From NCBI RefSeq assembly GCF_017357405.1, contig NZ_CP071597.1:1860001-1924000 (forward strand): a DNA stretch of 64,000 bases, read 5' to 3'. The translations under genes and the position numbers were made by a program. The notes under the pieces were generated by a model, which was not told where the DNA came from, ran no database searches, and was given only the letters and a program-made list of their open reading frames with translations. How positions within the stretch are numbered: position 1 is the first letter of the stretch; each line of letters begins with the position of its first letter. Source of the stretch: Halomontanus rarus. GTDB lineage: Archaea; Halobacteriota; Halobacteria; Halobacteriales; Natrialbaceae. This document shows positions 53,154-62,184 of the stretch, piece after piece.

Positions 53154-53780
53154 TCACTGTAAGAGCGCGGGACCGTCTCGAACGGAATCCGCATCCGACT
53201 CGAGCAGCCGCTCGACGTACTTCGCGAGCACGTCGACCTCGAGGTGGACCGGATCATCGGGTTCTTTCTCCGAGAGCGTCGTCAAGTCGTAGGTCGTGGG
53301 AATGATCGCGACGGAGACCCGGTCGCCGTCTCGCTCGGCGACCGTGAGGCTGATGCCGTCGAGCGTGATCGAGCCCTTCTCGACGACGTAGCGGTCGTAT
53401 CCCTCGGGGAGGTCGAACTCGAACGTCCAGTCTTCACCCACGGACTCCACTGCTGACACCGTCGCCACCGCGTCGACGTGTCCCTGGACGACGTGGCCGT
53501 CGAACCGACCCTCGGCGGCCATCGCCCGCTCGAGGTTGACGACATCTCCCGTCGCGAGGTCGCCGAGGTACGTTCTCGAGACGGTTTCGTCCGCGAGGAA
53601 GACCTCGAACCAGTCCGGGCCGTACTCTTCGACGGTGAGACATGCGCCGCTGACACTGATACTCTGGCCGTGGACGAGACCGTCCGCGACCTCGTCGGCA
53701 CCGATTCGCAGTCGAAGCCCCTCGTCGTCGCGCGTCCGCTCGAGGATCTCTCCCGTCTCCTCGACGATCCCAGTGAACAT
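53154..53780 (-). CDS. ribE: Riboflavin synthase
   Basis: 208 residues from the ATG at 53780. It starts MFTGIVEETG and has two lumazine-binding repeats (LTVEEYGPDWFEVFLADET; ISLTVAERDGDRVSVAIIP), each with the family's conserved Cys/Ser and Thr features (GACLTV; GISLTV). It converts two 6,7-dimethyl-8-ribityllumazine molecules to riboflavin. No other rib gene is seen nearby. Confidence 0.93.
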   Translation of the reverse strand: MFTGIVEETGEILERTRDDEGLRLRIGADEVADGLVHGQSISVSGACLTVEEYGPDWFEVFLADETVSRTYLGDLATGDVVNLERAMAAEGRFDGHVVQGHVDAVATVSAVESVGEDWTFEFDLPEGYDRYVVEKGSITLDGISLTVAERDGDRVSVAIIPTTYDLTTLSEKEPDDPVHLEVDVLAKYVERLLESDADSVRDGPALLQ

Positions 53781-53898
53781 ACTCGAGGGTGGTCGGCGAC
53801 GGGTGAAAGCCGTTGTGGGTCCCGACACTCGGGACTCGAGGAAGCGGAGGAGAGGGGGGTGCGGGAACGAGAACGGGAACGTGAACGAGAGCGAAGAA

Positions 53899-53972
53899 GT
53901 CCGGGTGCGAGAATCGAACTCAGCGTCTCAGCCTCCACGCGGCTGAAGGATAACCACTACCCCAACCCGGAC
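53899..53972 (-). tRNA. tRNA-His (anticodon GTG) with unusual loop and T stem
   Basis: On the minus strand: an encoded G at -1 pairing with C73 (the tRNA-His mark), acceptor TCCGGGT / ACCCGGA, and anticodon arm CAGCC GCGTGGA GGCTG with anticodon GTG. Position 33 is C, not the nearly universal T. The T stem is GCTGAG / CTCGC, which pairs as five base pairs only if one T is bulged. CCA is not encoded. It could be an odd but working gene or a damaged copy. Confidence 0.8.
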
Positions 53973-54133
53973 ACGGATGCTCTGCACTCGAAGGGACGGC
54001 GGTCACTATAGAAGGCGTTGTGACGTTCTGCACGGACTGAGAATGGTGCGGTCGTGTTGGTCGCGTTCCGAACACACTCTCGAGCGGGTGATCGTCGGCG
54101 CACTTTTGCCGGTCGCGACACTACGCCCCGGCA

Positions 54134-54430
54134 ATGGCAGGAATCATCGACACGATTAAACTCGCCGGGACGCTCGTTCTCGCGCTTCCCGCGGCGCTCA
54201 CGGGGCTCGATTTTCTCCTCATCAGCGGACAGCCCTTCTACGGCGCTGCCTTGCTCTTCTTCGCAGCCGCCCTCGTGATCGCCCAGCACTACATGACGCT
54301 CCCGTCGGACATTCCCGGTCTCCTCGCGAAACGAGCCATCGGCTCCGTCGTGAAGAGCGGAGAGTCGGACGGAGACGCGGACGACGCGGAGCGAGTCGAA
54401 GCGGTCCAGCACGAGTCCGACGCCAAGTGA
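54134..54430 (+). CDS. Small two-TM membrane protein (DUF7533-like)
   Basis: 98 residues. Two hydrophobic segments (about 10-32 and 36-53), a conserved-looking HYMTLPSDIPGLLAKRAIG and an acidic tail. CACTTTT at 54101 gives a leaderless start. It resembles haloarchaeal DUF7533 as I recall it. Function unknown. Confidence 0.68.
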   Translation: MAGIIDTIKLAGTLVLALPAALTGLDFLLISGQPFYGAALLFFAAALVIAQHYMTLPSDIPGLLAKRAIGSVVKSGESDGDADDAERVEAVQHESDAK

Positions 54431-54486
54431 AGAGTTGCTGTTTCAGGATCACTGACCGTCGACCATCGATCGCCGGACACCGACTC

Positions 54487-55704
54487 CTACTCGAGCACCG
54501 ACGCCTCGAGCGACTGCGACGGCCGCGGGAGCCACTCGACGGGTGGGCCCTCTTTCGACTCCAAATTCGATGCCGATCCTGACCTCGACCCGCTCCGCTC
54601 GAGACAGTCGGCCAGACGCACCTGCCCGCCGTCGGCCCCGACGACGGCGGCCTCGAGCCGGAGCACGCAGTCCTCGCCGATCTCGTCGCCCGGGAGCGGG
54701 CGCTCGCGAGGCTCGAGACCGACGCCGTGAACCGACGTCTCGATCCCGTCCTCGAAACCGAACGCGCGGACTTCGGCCGCGAGATCCGCCTCGACGGCGT
54801 GGACGGTCGGCCCGTCGGTTGAAAGCAGCGACGCCGCGGATTTGAACGCGTGCGTGACGGCGACGTGAGCCCGGCGCTCCCAGCCGCCGTCGCCGTCGAC
54901 GACGACGGTCCGGGCGAGCCCGCCGTAGTATTCGTCGGGGTCGCGTGGAGCCGCCTCGAGCGTGATCGGCTCGCCGGCTCGAAGTGCGTCCGACGGGGTT
55001 CGGCTCTCGGCCCCAACGTGCACGGCCGTATTTCCGGCGGGGAATCCACCCGCGCGGACGATCGCCTCGTCGATCGCGATCCGCAACCGGTCGGCTGTCA
55101 GGGGGCGGCCGTCGAAGGCGAGTTCGCGTTCCCGCGCTCGGTCGCCTCCGCCGACCGTCGCCTCGGCGAGGAGTTCCTGCGCCCGCTCGAGACCGGCGGT
55201 CGCCGCGGTCTGTGCGCGTTCGATTCGCTCGCGCTCTCGAGGCGTCTTCCGCTCGCGTGCCCGCTCGAGACAGTCGCTCGAGGACAGTTCGAAACCGGCC
55301 CCCTCGAGGTAGAGTGCGGCGTCGTGGGGGATCGTGCGGGGTGTCAGGAGCGTTCCCGGTTCGAGTTCGGGTTCGGACTCGGGTTCGAGTTCCGTAGAAT
55401 CGAGACCGAAGTCATCGGACTCCAGCAACCAACTCGCGAGTCGCTCGGCCGGATGACGGTCGTCGGTCGACGGTCCGCACTCGAGGACGGTCTCGCCGTC
55501 GAGTGCGACGGCGTAAGTGCCGTTGCGATCGAGGGCGAGATCGGTTCGATTAGGACTCGAGTTCGAGTCCGACTCGAGATCCGAGAGACAGTACCGAATC
55601 GCCGGCTCCGCTCCCGTGCCGACGAGGACGAACGCCCGTGCCCGTCCGGCACGCTCTGCGAGGGCGTCGCGAACGACTCCCTGAAGCTGTGCCTGCCGGC
55701 TCAC
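54487..55704 (-). CDS. M24 peptidase-fold protein with altered metal ligands
   Basis: 405 residues. The pita-bread fold is recognisable (FPAGNTAVHVGAESRTP, SVHGVGLEPRERPLPGDEIG). Of the five usual metal ligands, His is kept (VHGVGLE) and one Glu (LRLEAAV). The two Asp positions read EAA and GGLART (for DLG and SDLTRT), and the last Glu position reads VRLAD. It is probably not an active metallopeptidase. Its ATG overlaps the helicase stop by ATGA, so they are cotranscribed. Confidence 0.8.
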   Translation of the reverse strand: MSRQAQLQGVVRDALAERAGRARAFVLVGTGAEPAIRYCLSDLESDSNSSPNRTDLALDRNGTYAVALDGETVLECGPSTDDRHPAERLASWLLESDDFGLDSTELEPESEPELEPGTLLTPRTIPHDAALYLEGAGFELSSSDCLERARERKTPRERERIERAQTAATAGLERAQELLAEATVGGGDRARERELAFDGRPLTADRLRIAIDEAIVRAGGFPAGNTAVHVGAESRTPSDALRAGEPITLEAAPRDPDEYYGGLARTVVVDGDGGWERRAHVAVTHAFKSAASLLSTDGPTVHAVEADLAAEVRAFGFEDGIETSVHGVGLEPRERPLPGDEIGEDCVLRLEAAVVGADGGQVRLADCLERSGSRSGSASNLESKEGPPVEWLPRPSQSLEASVLE

Positions 55705-57599
55705 GGCGCTCCGGCTTCGACCTCGGGTTCGTCGGAGTCGGAGTCAGAGTCGGGGTCAGAGTCCGGATCTTGCGGCCGTTGGGCCTCTTCGATCAGTTCC
55801 TCGAGATCGGCGTCCGTGTGGCGGTTGTTCAACAGGACGTCGATCGAGAGCGTCGGCGCGCCGTCGACGAGGTTCTCGAGGAGGACGAGGCGCTCCCGGG
55901 CTCGAGACATCCCGACGTAGAAGACGCGGCGCTCGTTGTCGGTCAGGACGGGGACGGGCGAGGTGGTCTTGGTGAACTCCTCGACACCGGGGACGTCTTC
56001 GGGGTCGTCGACGGTCGCGACCATCTGTTCGACGACCTTCTCGGTGAGGTCGGTCCCCATGAAGACGTGGTCGGCCTCGCGACCCTTCGCGGAGTGGATG
56101 GTACCGACGCGGATGCGGTCGGTCTCCATGCCCTGGTACTCGCCGATGGCGAAGTAGGCCTGGATGCTCTTCTTCTGGAAGTTCGTCACCTTCCGAACCA
56201 TGTCCGAGGCGGAGGCCGGACCGGGCATGAACGGCGCGTGGTCGGTGATGACCGACGCGGGGATCGAGAGGTCGGTGAGGTCGTCGACGCCTTCCTCCTC
56301 CTCTCGCTCGTCGATGGTGTCGAAGAGGTCGTCGCGCTCGTTGGTGCCGAACGCCGACTCCATGAGCATGTCCGCGAGTCGGCGCGCCTCTAACCCGTCG
56401 ACGTCGTCGCCGCGGTCGACCGCCTCGACGGCGCGGACGTACTGGGTGAGCCGGTCGGTCCACATCCGCTGGTCGGTCAGGGCGGTGAACGGAACTCCCT
56501 CGGTGATGAACTCGTCGATGAACTGGAACATCTGGTAGCGCGCCCGGAACAGGATCATCATGGTCCCGTCGCCTTCGACGAGCGTTCGGCGAACCATCCG
56601 GACGACGTCGAGCATCGACGCGTTCTGGTAGGCCTCGACCGACCCGCCCTCTTTGCGGGGCTTGAGGTCTTTGTCCTGGCGCTGTTCGATGTGGCGGATC
56701 TCCTTGTTCACCGCGTTGAGCACGTTCGAGGGGAGGCGGTAGGAGTTCGGCAGGATGATGTCCTCGTCGACCTCCTCCTCGAGCAAGAGTGCGGGGTCGG
56801 CACCTTGCCAGGAGTAGACGACCTGGTCGTCGTCACCGGCGATGAGAACCCGGGTCATGTGGGGTTTCCACTCCTGGTAGACGTCGTACTGCAGCGTCGT
56901 GATGTCCTGGAACTCGTCGATCACCAGGTAGTCGACGCTTGGGAGCAGCGATCGCTGTCGGACCCGCTCTAACATGTCCGCGAAGCCGATCTTGCCCTCG
57001 CTCCCCTTGTAGGAGCGCCAGCCCCGGATCGCTTCCGGGACGTCGATGCGGTCGTCGTCGGATGGCCAGGTCGGCGTGTACTTGTTCCCCTCCTGGGCGT
57101 TGGGGTCGATCTCCGGTGGCAGCCGTACTTCCTCGACGTCCCACTGGAAGGGGACGTCGTACCAGTCGGCGACGTCGCGACGGGTTCGCTGGAGCCACTG
57201 GCTCGTCGCGATGATCTTGTTCCCGATCGTCGTCGACCGGGCCGTTCGCCGGCCGGCACCAGAATACTCGTCCTCGTACTCGAGACCGAACTCCTCGCAG
57301 AATTCCTCCTTGTCCGATTCGCCGATGACGTCGCCGCGAGAGAGATCCAGCAGATCGTAGGCCTTCGCGTGCATCGTACAGACGTTGCCTTGCAGCGCCC
57401 GCGGACTCTCGTCCAGACGGTCGGCGAGTCGCTCGCGAATTTCTTGTGCGGCAGCGCGCGTATATGAGACGACCAGAATGTCTCGGAACGTAACCCCGTC
57501 CTGTTCGAGGATTTCTTCGACGTGGTCGAGCAGCGCCGTCGTCTTCCCGCTGCCCGGCCCACCGAACAACCGAGTCACCTGCGTCTCCGTAGTAGCCAT
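55701..57599 (-). CDS. Superfamily I UvrD/Rep-like helicase
   Basis: 632 residues, leaderless by CTTATG centred near 57627. Walker A GGPGSGKTTALL (about 13-24), motif Ia SYTRAAAQEIRER, motif II LVIDEFQDITTLQ, motif III AGDDDQVVYSWQGADP, motif IV region NSYRLPSNV, motif V IHSAKGREADHVF and motif VI YVGMSRARERLVLL. The C-terminus is an acidic DPDSDPDSDSDS tail. A 3'-5' DNA helicase for repair or replication restart is likely. It forms an operon with the M24-fold gene. Confidence 0.92.
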   Translation of the reverse strand: MATTETQVTRLFGGPGSGKTTALLDHVEEILEQDGVTFRDILVVSYTRAAAQEIRERLADRLDESPRALQGNVCTMHAKAYDLLDLSRGDVIGESDKEEFCEEFGLEYEDEYSGAGRRTARSTTIGNKIIATSQWLQRTRRDVADWYDVPFQWDVEEVRLPPEIDPNAQEGNKYTPTWPSDDDRIDVPEAIRGWRSYKGSEGKIGFADMLERVRQRSLLPSVDYLVIDEFQDITTLQYDVYQEWKPHMTRVLIAGDDDQVVYSWQGADPALLLEEEVDEDIILPNSYRLPSNVLNAVNKEIRHIEQRQDKDLKPRKEGGSVEAYQNASMLDVVRMVRRTLVEGDGTMMILFRARYQMFQFIDEFITEGVPFTALTDQRMWTDRLTQYVRAVEAVDRGDDVDGLEARRLADMLMESAFGTNERDDLFDTIDEREEEEGVDDLTDLSIPASVITDHAPFMPGPASASDMVRKVTNFQKKSIQAYFAIGEYQGMETDRIRVGTIHSAKGREADHVFMGTDLTEKVVEQMVATVDDPEDVPGVEEFTKTTSPVPVLTDNERRVFYVGMSRARERLVLLENLVDGAPTLSIDVLLNNRHTDADLEELIEEAQRPQDPDSDPDSDSDSDEPEVEAGAP

Positions 57600-57809
57600 T
57601 ATCCCTGTTCAGGGCCCCGATACCCATAAGTCACGTGGGTTTCATTCGACGGAAAAACGGATCAGATTACATATACTCGAGGAGAAAGCCCACGACTGAA
57701 GTCGTGGGATGAATCCGACAACGTACTCCACAATCCACGTACGATCGCAGGTCCGAGTCTCCCACTCTATACAATAGTTTTACATATCTTTCTCCCGTAT
57801 CGATGATTA

Positions 57810-59141
57810 ATGAAGCGGTCCAACGAGTTTAGCGTCCGCCCTGCTTCACGCAAGAAGCATCGGGTGGTCGTGCGCTGGTTGGACGCTTCTGCAAGTCTCT
57901 GGAACGAGACGAACTACGCTCGCCGCCAAGCCTTCCTCAACGACGAATCAGTCTGGAGCGTGAACACAGGCACACTCGAAGGCCGGTACAAAGACGTTCT
58001 TAGCAGCAGTGTCGCCCAGCAAGTCATCCGTAAGAACAGCGAGGCGTGGCGGTCGTTCTTCTCCAGTAACGAGAAGTACCACGCAGGAAAACTCGATCAG
58101 AAACCGAGTCCACCCGGCTACTGGGGCAATAAAGAAGACGGACGCGTGCTTCGCACGTACGTCCGCAACGACCAGTACACCATCGAATACGGGGAGCGGT
58201 CCCGACTCGAACTTCCAATCGGAACAGAGCTCAAAGATGAACTCGGATTGAATCGGAACCAACGCCTTCGCGTTGAAGTTGCGGGCGACCCGAAGTGGAG
58301 CGGCGAGCAAGGCCGACTCGAACTCGTGTACGACCAACTCACCGACACGTTCAGGGCTTATCAACCAGTCACCATCGATGATTCTCGACTGGACTCACCA
58401 CTGGCCTCGGAAGAGGCCGCTCTGGACGTGGGCGCGAACAACCTCGTCGCCTGCACGACTACGACCGGCTCGCAATACCTGTACGAAGGACGTGACCTGT
58501 TCGAAGAGTTCCGTGAAGTCACGGAACGGATCGCGTCCTATCAGGCACTCCTCGAAGACCAGCGCAAGTCCAGCAACCGGATCGACCGACTGTACCGGAA
58601 ACGCACGAACCGGCGCAACCACGCGCAAGACAGCCTCGTCCGAGACATCGTCGACCGGTTGTACGACGAGGGCATCTCAACGTTGTATGTGGGCGATATC
58701 AAGGGAGTCTTATCGACACACTGGTCGGCGCGTGTGAACGAGAAGACACACAGCTTCTGGGCGTACCGCCGGTTCATCACCCGTCTCGAATGCGTCTGCG
58801 AGGAATACGGAATCAGCGTTGCGGAAGAATCCGAAGCGTGGACGAGTCAAACGTGTCCCGAGTGTGGCGAACGCGAGGAAACGGTTCGCCACGAGGATGC
58901 GCTGACGTGTTCCTGCGGGTTCGAAGGACACGCTGATCTCGTCGCGTCGGAATCGTTCCTGAGACGGCAGACGACCGAAGTAAGGTCGATGGCACGGCCC
59001 GTGTATCTCAAGTGGAACAATCACGAGTGGCGGGAACACCACAGCTCGCCCTCCACAGTGGAGACAACGGTCAACGAGGCGTACACAAACCAAAGTATCA
59101 CACCGAGTGAGAATATCGCTCCCGGGGACTCAGACGACTGA
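57810..59141 (+). CDS. tnpB: TnpB (IS1341-type), intact
   Basis: 443 residues. N-terminal HTH/WED-like part ([15 protein letters not shown]), RuvC I Asp206 in LDVGANN, zinc ribbon TCPECG / TCSCG (Cys349, 352, 367, 369) and the last RuvC Asp376 in FEGHAD. At the place of the usual second catalytic residue (VVED type) the sequence is [10 protein letters not shown], with Gly295 followed by Asp296. TnpB is an RNA-guided nuclease, and this variant may be altered or use Asp296. It is full length and undamaged. Confidence 0.9.
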   Translation: MKRSNEFSVRPASRKKHRVVVRWLDASASLWNETNYARRQAFLNDESVWSVNTGTLEGRYKDVLSSSVAQQVIRKNSEAWRSFFSSNEKYHAGKLDQKPSPPGYWGNKEDGRVLRTYVRNDQYTIEYGERSRLELPIGTELKDELGLNRNQRLRVEVAGDPKWSGEQGRLELVYDQLTDTFRAYQPVTIDDSRLDSPLASEEAALDVGANNLVACTTTTGSQYLYEGRDLFEEFREVTERIASYQALLEDQRKSSNRIDRLYRKRTNRRNHAQDSLVRDIVDRLYDEGISTLYVGDIKGVLSTHWSARVNEKTHSFWAYRRFITRLECVCEEYGISVAEESEAWTSQTCPECGEREETVRHEDALTCSCGFEGHADLVASESFLRRQTTEVRSMARPVYLKWNNHEWREHHSSPSTVETTVNEAYTNQSITPSENIAPGDSDD

Positions 59142-59154
59142 GACTCCCGCGAGA

Positions 59155-59188
59155 GGAATCCCACGACTGAAATCGTGGGTGGATGTCA
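59155..59188 (+). ncRNA. Right-end/omega-RNA-like scaffold of the intact element
   Basis: GGAATCCCACGACTGAAATC then GTGGGTGGATGTCA. In TnpB systems the 3' end of the tnpB transcript plus the right end forms the guide scaffold, and the bases directly after it act as the guide. Here that would be AACAAGCGTTATCGCC from 59188. This is inferred from the family; no transcript is shown. Confidence 0.4.
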
Positions 59189-59210
59189 ACAAGCGTTATC
59201 GCCGGACGAA

Positions 59211-59369
59211 TCAGGTGTTTCGCGGTGATCGAGCCTGTCGGACGTCCGCACCGTCACGAATCTTGTCTTTACACTCGGGACAGACGCGCGGGTCCTCGAC
59301 GCCGCGGGGGGTGAACACTCGAGCGTACGCGTCGGTCACGAAAGCACCGCAGTTCTGGCATTCCGGCAT
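59211..59369 (-). CDS. DUF7563-type zinc-finger protein
   Basis: 52 residues from the ATG at 59369: MPECQNCGAFVTDAYARVF and PRVCPECKDKIRDGADV, giving two CxxC pairs. This is the common haloarchaeal DUF7563 form. Function unknown. Its 3' end lies just after the right end of the tnpB element. Confidence 0.82.
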   Translation of the reverse strand: MPECQNCGAFVTDAYARVFTPRGVEDPRVCPECKDKIRDGADVRQARSPRNT

Positions 59370-59562
59370 TTTGTCTCTCCAGTGAGTCCATGGGAAATAA
59401 GGGGTAATAATTGTATCGACAGGAGAGACAGAACCGAGAGTATCGGCGAAATCGGTCGATTCGGACGCGAACCGACCAGTTTAGTCGAACACGAAACGCA
59501 CGGCTCGACGAAACGAGTCTAAAAAACGAGGACGGTCGACGATTCGGGCTAATCGACGACTG

Positions 59563-59748
59563 CTACTTCCGAGGGTCCCACCCACAGACGGTACAGGATG
59601 TCGCGGCGGAGTCGTGCAACCCGCTGCACTCCGGACACTGTTTCTTGTTGTGATCGTACTCCCACCCAGCTCGCTCGACACTGTGGCCGCGGTCCGTCAG
59701 GAACTGGTCAAAAGCCTCGTCGCCGGCACCGTTGGGTGAGGATGCCAT
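59563..59748 (-). CDS. HVO_0416-type zinc-finger protein
   Basis: 61 residues from the ATG at 59748: GDEAFDQFLTDRGHSVERAG, NKKQCPECSGLHDSAATSC and TVCGW. It has two CxxC pairs as in the HVO_0416 family. GTTTTATTAC at 59771-59780 (minus strand) gives a leaderless start. Confidence 0.83.
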   Translation of the reverse strand: MASSPNGAGDEAFDQFLTDRGHSVERAGWEYDHNKKQCPECSGLHDSAATSCTVCGWDPRK

Positions 59749-59867
59749 AGTCATGGTATAGCACACCACAGTAATAAAACGTGGGGATGCTGTCACAGAC
59801 TGCCTCATCCGGACCGCGGTCAGAGAAGACCCGCGCACTTTTCTCGCGTTCCGCCCAAGGGACGTCC

Positions 59868-60728
59868 ATGACCGACCTGCGCCTCGATGCGACCCAACTC
59901 GAGCGCTACTCGAGACACGTCATCATGGACGAGGTCGGCCCCGAGGGCCAACAGCGGTTGCTCGAGGGAGCCGTGCTCGTCGTCGGTGCCGGCGGCCTCG
60001 GCTCGCCGGTGATCCAGTACCTCGCGGCGGCGGGCGTCGGTAGACTCGGAATCGTCGACGACGACGTCGTCGAGCGGTCGAACCTCCAGCGCCAGATCGT
60101 CCACGGTGACGACGACGTCGGCCGACCGAAAGTCGACAGCGCCGCCGACTACGTCCGACGGCTGAATCCCGACGTCGACGTCCGCGCACACGAAACGAGG
60201 GTGACCAGCGAGACGATCGACGACCTCGTCCGCGGGTCCCACAACGCTGGAGACGAACCCGCCGACGGCGGCTACGACGTCGTCGTCGACGCCAGCGACA
60301 ACTTCGCGACCCGCTACCTCTGCAACGACTACTGTACGCTCGAGGGAATCCCCCTCTCGCACGGCGCGATCTACCGCTTCGAGGGACAGGTCACGACGTT
60401 TCCCAACGACGGCGATGGGCCGTGTTACCGCTGTCTCTTCCCCGAGGCGCCGGAACCCGGCACCGTCCCGGACTGCGCGACCACGGGCGTGCTCGGCGTC
60501 CTTCCCGGCACGGTCGGCTGCATCCAGGCGACCGAGGTCGTCAAGTATCTGCTCGGCGAGGGCGACCTCCTCGAGGGGAGACTGCTCATCTACGACGCGA
60601 TGGGGCTGTCGTTCGAGACGGTCGACGTGCGGCGGAATCCGGACTGTCCCGTCTGCGGTGACGACCCCGAAATCGAGTCGATTCGCGACGTCGGTTACGA
60701 GGGTACCTGTACGATTTCGGCCGATTGA
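59868..60728 (+). CDS. ubaA: E1-like ThiF/MoeB protein, SAMPylation/thiolation activator
   Basis: 286 residues. Nucleotide motif LVVGAGGLGSPVIQYLAAAG, ERSNLQRQIVHGDDDVG, active Cys region in PDCATTGVLGVLPGTVG, and zinc Cys pairs (CYRC, CPVC). Haloarchaeal UbaA adenylates ubiquitin-like SAMP proteins for protein tagging, molybdopterin synthesis and tRNA thiolation. It stands alone here. Confidence 0.93.
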   Translation: MTDLRLDATQLERYSRHVIMDEVGPEGQQRLLEGAVLVVGAGGLGSPVIQYLAAAGVGRLGIVDDDVVERSNLQRQIVHGDDDVGRPKVDSAADYVRRLNPDVDVRAHETRVTSETIDDLVRGSHNAGDEPADGGYDVVVDASDNFATRYLCNDYCTLEGIPLSHGAIYRFEGQVTTFPNDGDGPCYRCLFPEAPEPGTVPDCATTGVLGVLPGTVGCIQATEVVKYLLGEGDLLEGRLLIYDAMGLSFETVDVRRNPDCPVCGDDPEIESIRDVGYEGTCTISAD

Positions 60729-60732
60729 GCGG

Positions 60733-60984
60733 TCAGAGTCGGTCGGGGTCCCCGCTCCCACCCTCGCTCTCGCCCTCACCCTCGTCGTTTTCCGCGGACA
60801 TCGCCGCGAGTTTCGGTGCCATACTGTACCGGAAGTAGGCCGTCCAGAACAGTCCCAGCACGAACGCCAGTCCGATCAGGACCGCCCGATCCGTGATCTG
60901 AAGTTCCATAACCAGAAATCCGCCCGTGATTAGCACGGCGACGTTGTACACGTACACGGTGACGTCCGACATCGAGAGTTCCAT
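60733..60984 (-). CDS. Small membrane protein of unknown function
   Basis: 83 residues from the ATG at 60984. Two hydrophobic segments (about 8-25, 33-51), then an acidic tail (DEGEGESEGGSGD). Convergent with ubaA, 4 bases apart. No family recognised. Confidence 0.65.
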   Translation of the reverse strand: MELSMSDVTVYVYNVAVLITGGFLVMELQITDRAVLIGLAFVLGLFWTAYFRYSMAPKLAAMSAENDEGEGESEGGSGDPDRL

Positions 60985-61144
60985 AGGCACCCTTCTCAGG
61001 GTCCGCTCCTAAATGGTCGGTATTCGAGCGCGTTCGTCTCTCGCGGCGCGACTCGGTAGCGTCCGCGGATCGCTCACGACGTTTTCGGCCGGGTAGCGCG
61101 AGCGAACGTGGCCGTTCCCGGTCGAATGCGCTGTCGAGTACGGA

Positions 61145-62146
61145 TCACGGCGACTCGAGCTCACTGTGACGGCCCTCGCTCTCGAGAGTACCGAGGTCGG
61201 CCAGCGGCCGGGCGACCGAGTCCGGCGGGGCGTCGAACAGATCCGGGTCCGGGTGGACGATCGGCGCGAGCGCCTCGAGGGTGTCCACGAGCCTCGGACC
61301 GGGACGGTTCACGTAGTGGTGGCCGTCCATCGCCCACACCCGGCCCTCCCGAACCGCGGCGAGGTCGTCCCACCCCTCGCGGTCGGTCAGGTCGGTCAGG
61401 TTCGCGGCCGTCTGCTCGAGGCCGAAGCCGCAGGGCGCGACGACGATCACCTCGGGGTCGTACTTGCGGACCGTCGCCCACTCGCGCGGTCGCGAGCGGT
61501 CGGCGGGCTCGGCCATGCCGTACTCGCCGCCCGCCGCGTCGACCAGTTCGGGCATCCAATGGCCCGCGACCATCGCCGGCTCGGTCCAGTCGAAGATGGC
61601 GACCCGTGGCCGGTCGTCGGCCGCGGCGACGCGCTCTCGGACCGCCTCGATTCGGCCCTCGAGGTCCTCGACAACCGACTCGGCGCGTTCCTCGCGGCCG
61701 GTCGCCCGACCGACGCGGCGGATATCCGCGAGGACGTCGCCGATCGTGTGCGGGTCCGTCGTGAGGATCTCGGGGGCGAAGCTGTTGGCTCGACCGCTCG
61801 AGGCGCCTCGCGCCTCGCCGATCTCGGAGACCGCCCGCTCGATCACGGCCTCGTCGACCGCACAGACGTCACAGATTCCCTGCGTGACGATCAGGTCCGG
61901 GTCGAGCGCCTCGAGCGTCTCGTGATCGACGTCGTAGACGCCGGGGTCGTCACCATCCGCGGCGGCCTCGAGAACCTGCCGATCGATCTCGGCGCTCGAG
62001 GCGTCGCTGTCGATACGGGAGCGAGTCACTTCGGGAACCGTCGTTACGTCCGGCGGATAGTCGCACTCGTGGGAGACCCCGACGGGCTCGATTCCGAGTG
62101 CGGCGACGACCTCCGTCGCTGACGGAAGCGTCGTGACGACGTTCAT
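61145..62146 (-). CDS. BtuF-like periplasmic-binding-fold protein without a signal peptide
   Basis: 333 residues. MNVVTTLPSATEVVAALG, PVGVSHECDYPPDV, LIVTQGICDVCAVD and APCGFGLEQTAANL mark the helical-backbone cobalamin/metal-receptor family. The start is cytosolic, with no signal or lipobox, as in a class of BtuF-like proteins that may bind corrinoid inside the cell. No ABC transporter gene is adjacent. Confidence 0.85.
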   Translation of the reverse strand: MNVVTTLPSATEVVAALGIEPVGVSHECDYPPDVTTVPEVTRSRIDSDASSAEIDRQVLEAAADGDDPGVYDVDHETLEALDPDLIVTQGICDVCAVDEAVIERAVSEIGEARGASSGRANSFAPEILTTDPHTIGDVLADIRRVGRATGREERAESVVEDLEGRIEAVRERVAAADDRPRVAIFDWTEPAMVAGHWMPELVDAAGGEYGMAEPADRSRPREWATVRKYDPEVIVVAPCGFGLEQTAANLTDLTDREGWDDLAAVREGRVWAMDGHHYVNRPGPRLVDTLEALAPIVHPDPDLFDAPPDSVARPLADLGTLESEGRHSELESP

Positions 62147-62184
62147 GCCGGTCGGTACGGACCGTGCGGACAAAAGGAGTGGCG

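Larger units (their letters stand above)
57680..59188 (+). mobile_element. Intact IS1341-type element carrying tnpB only
   Basis: A left hairpin CCCACGAC TGAA GTCGTGGG at 57689-57708 and a right hairpin CCCACGAC TGAA ATCGTGGG at 59160-59179 bracket tnpB. The right end terminates GGATGTCA. There is no tnpA, so movement would need a transposase in trans. The exact outer boundaries are estimates. Confidence 0.75.

Noticed and set aside
53861..53893. GAACGx repeats next to tRNA-His, checked as CRISPR or iteron
   Set aside because: Six-base units without spacers and irregular; simple sequence only.
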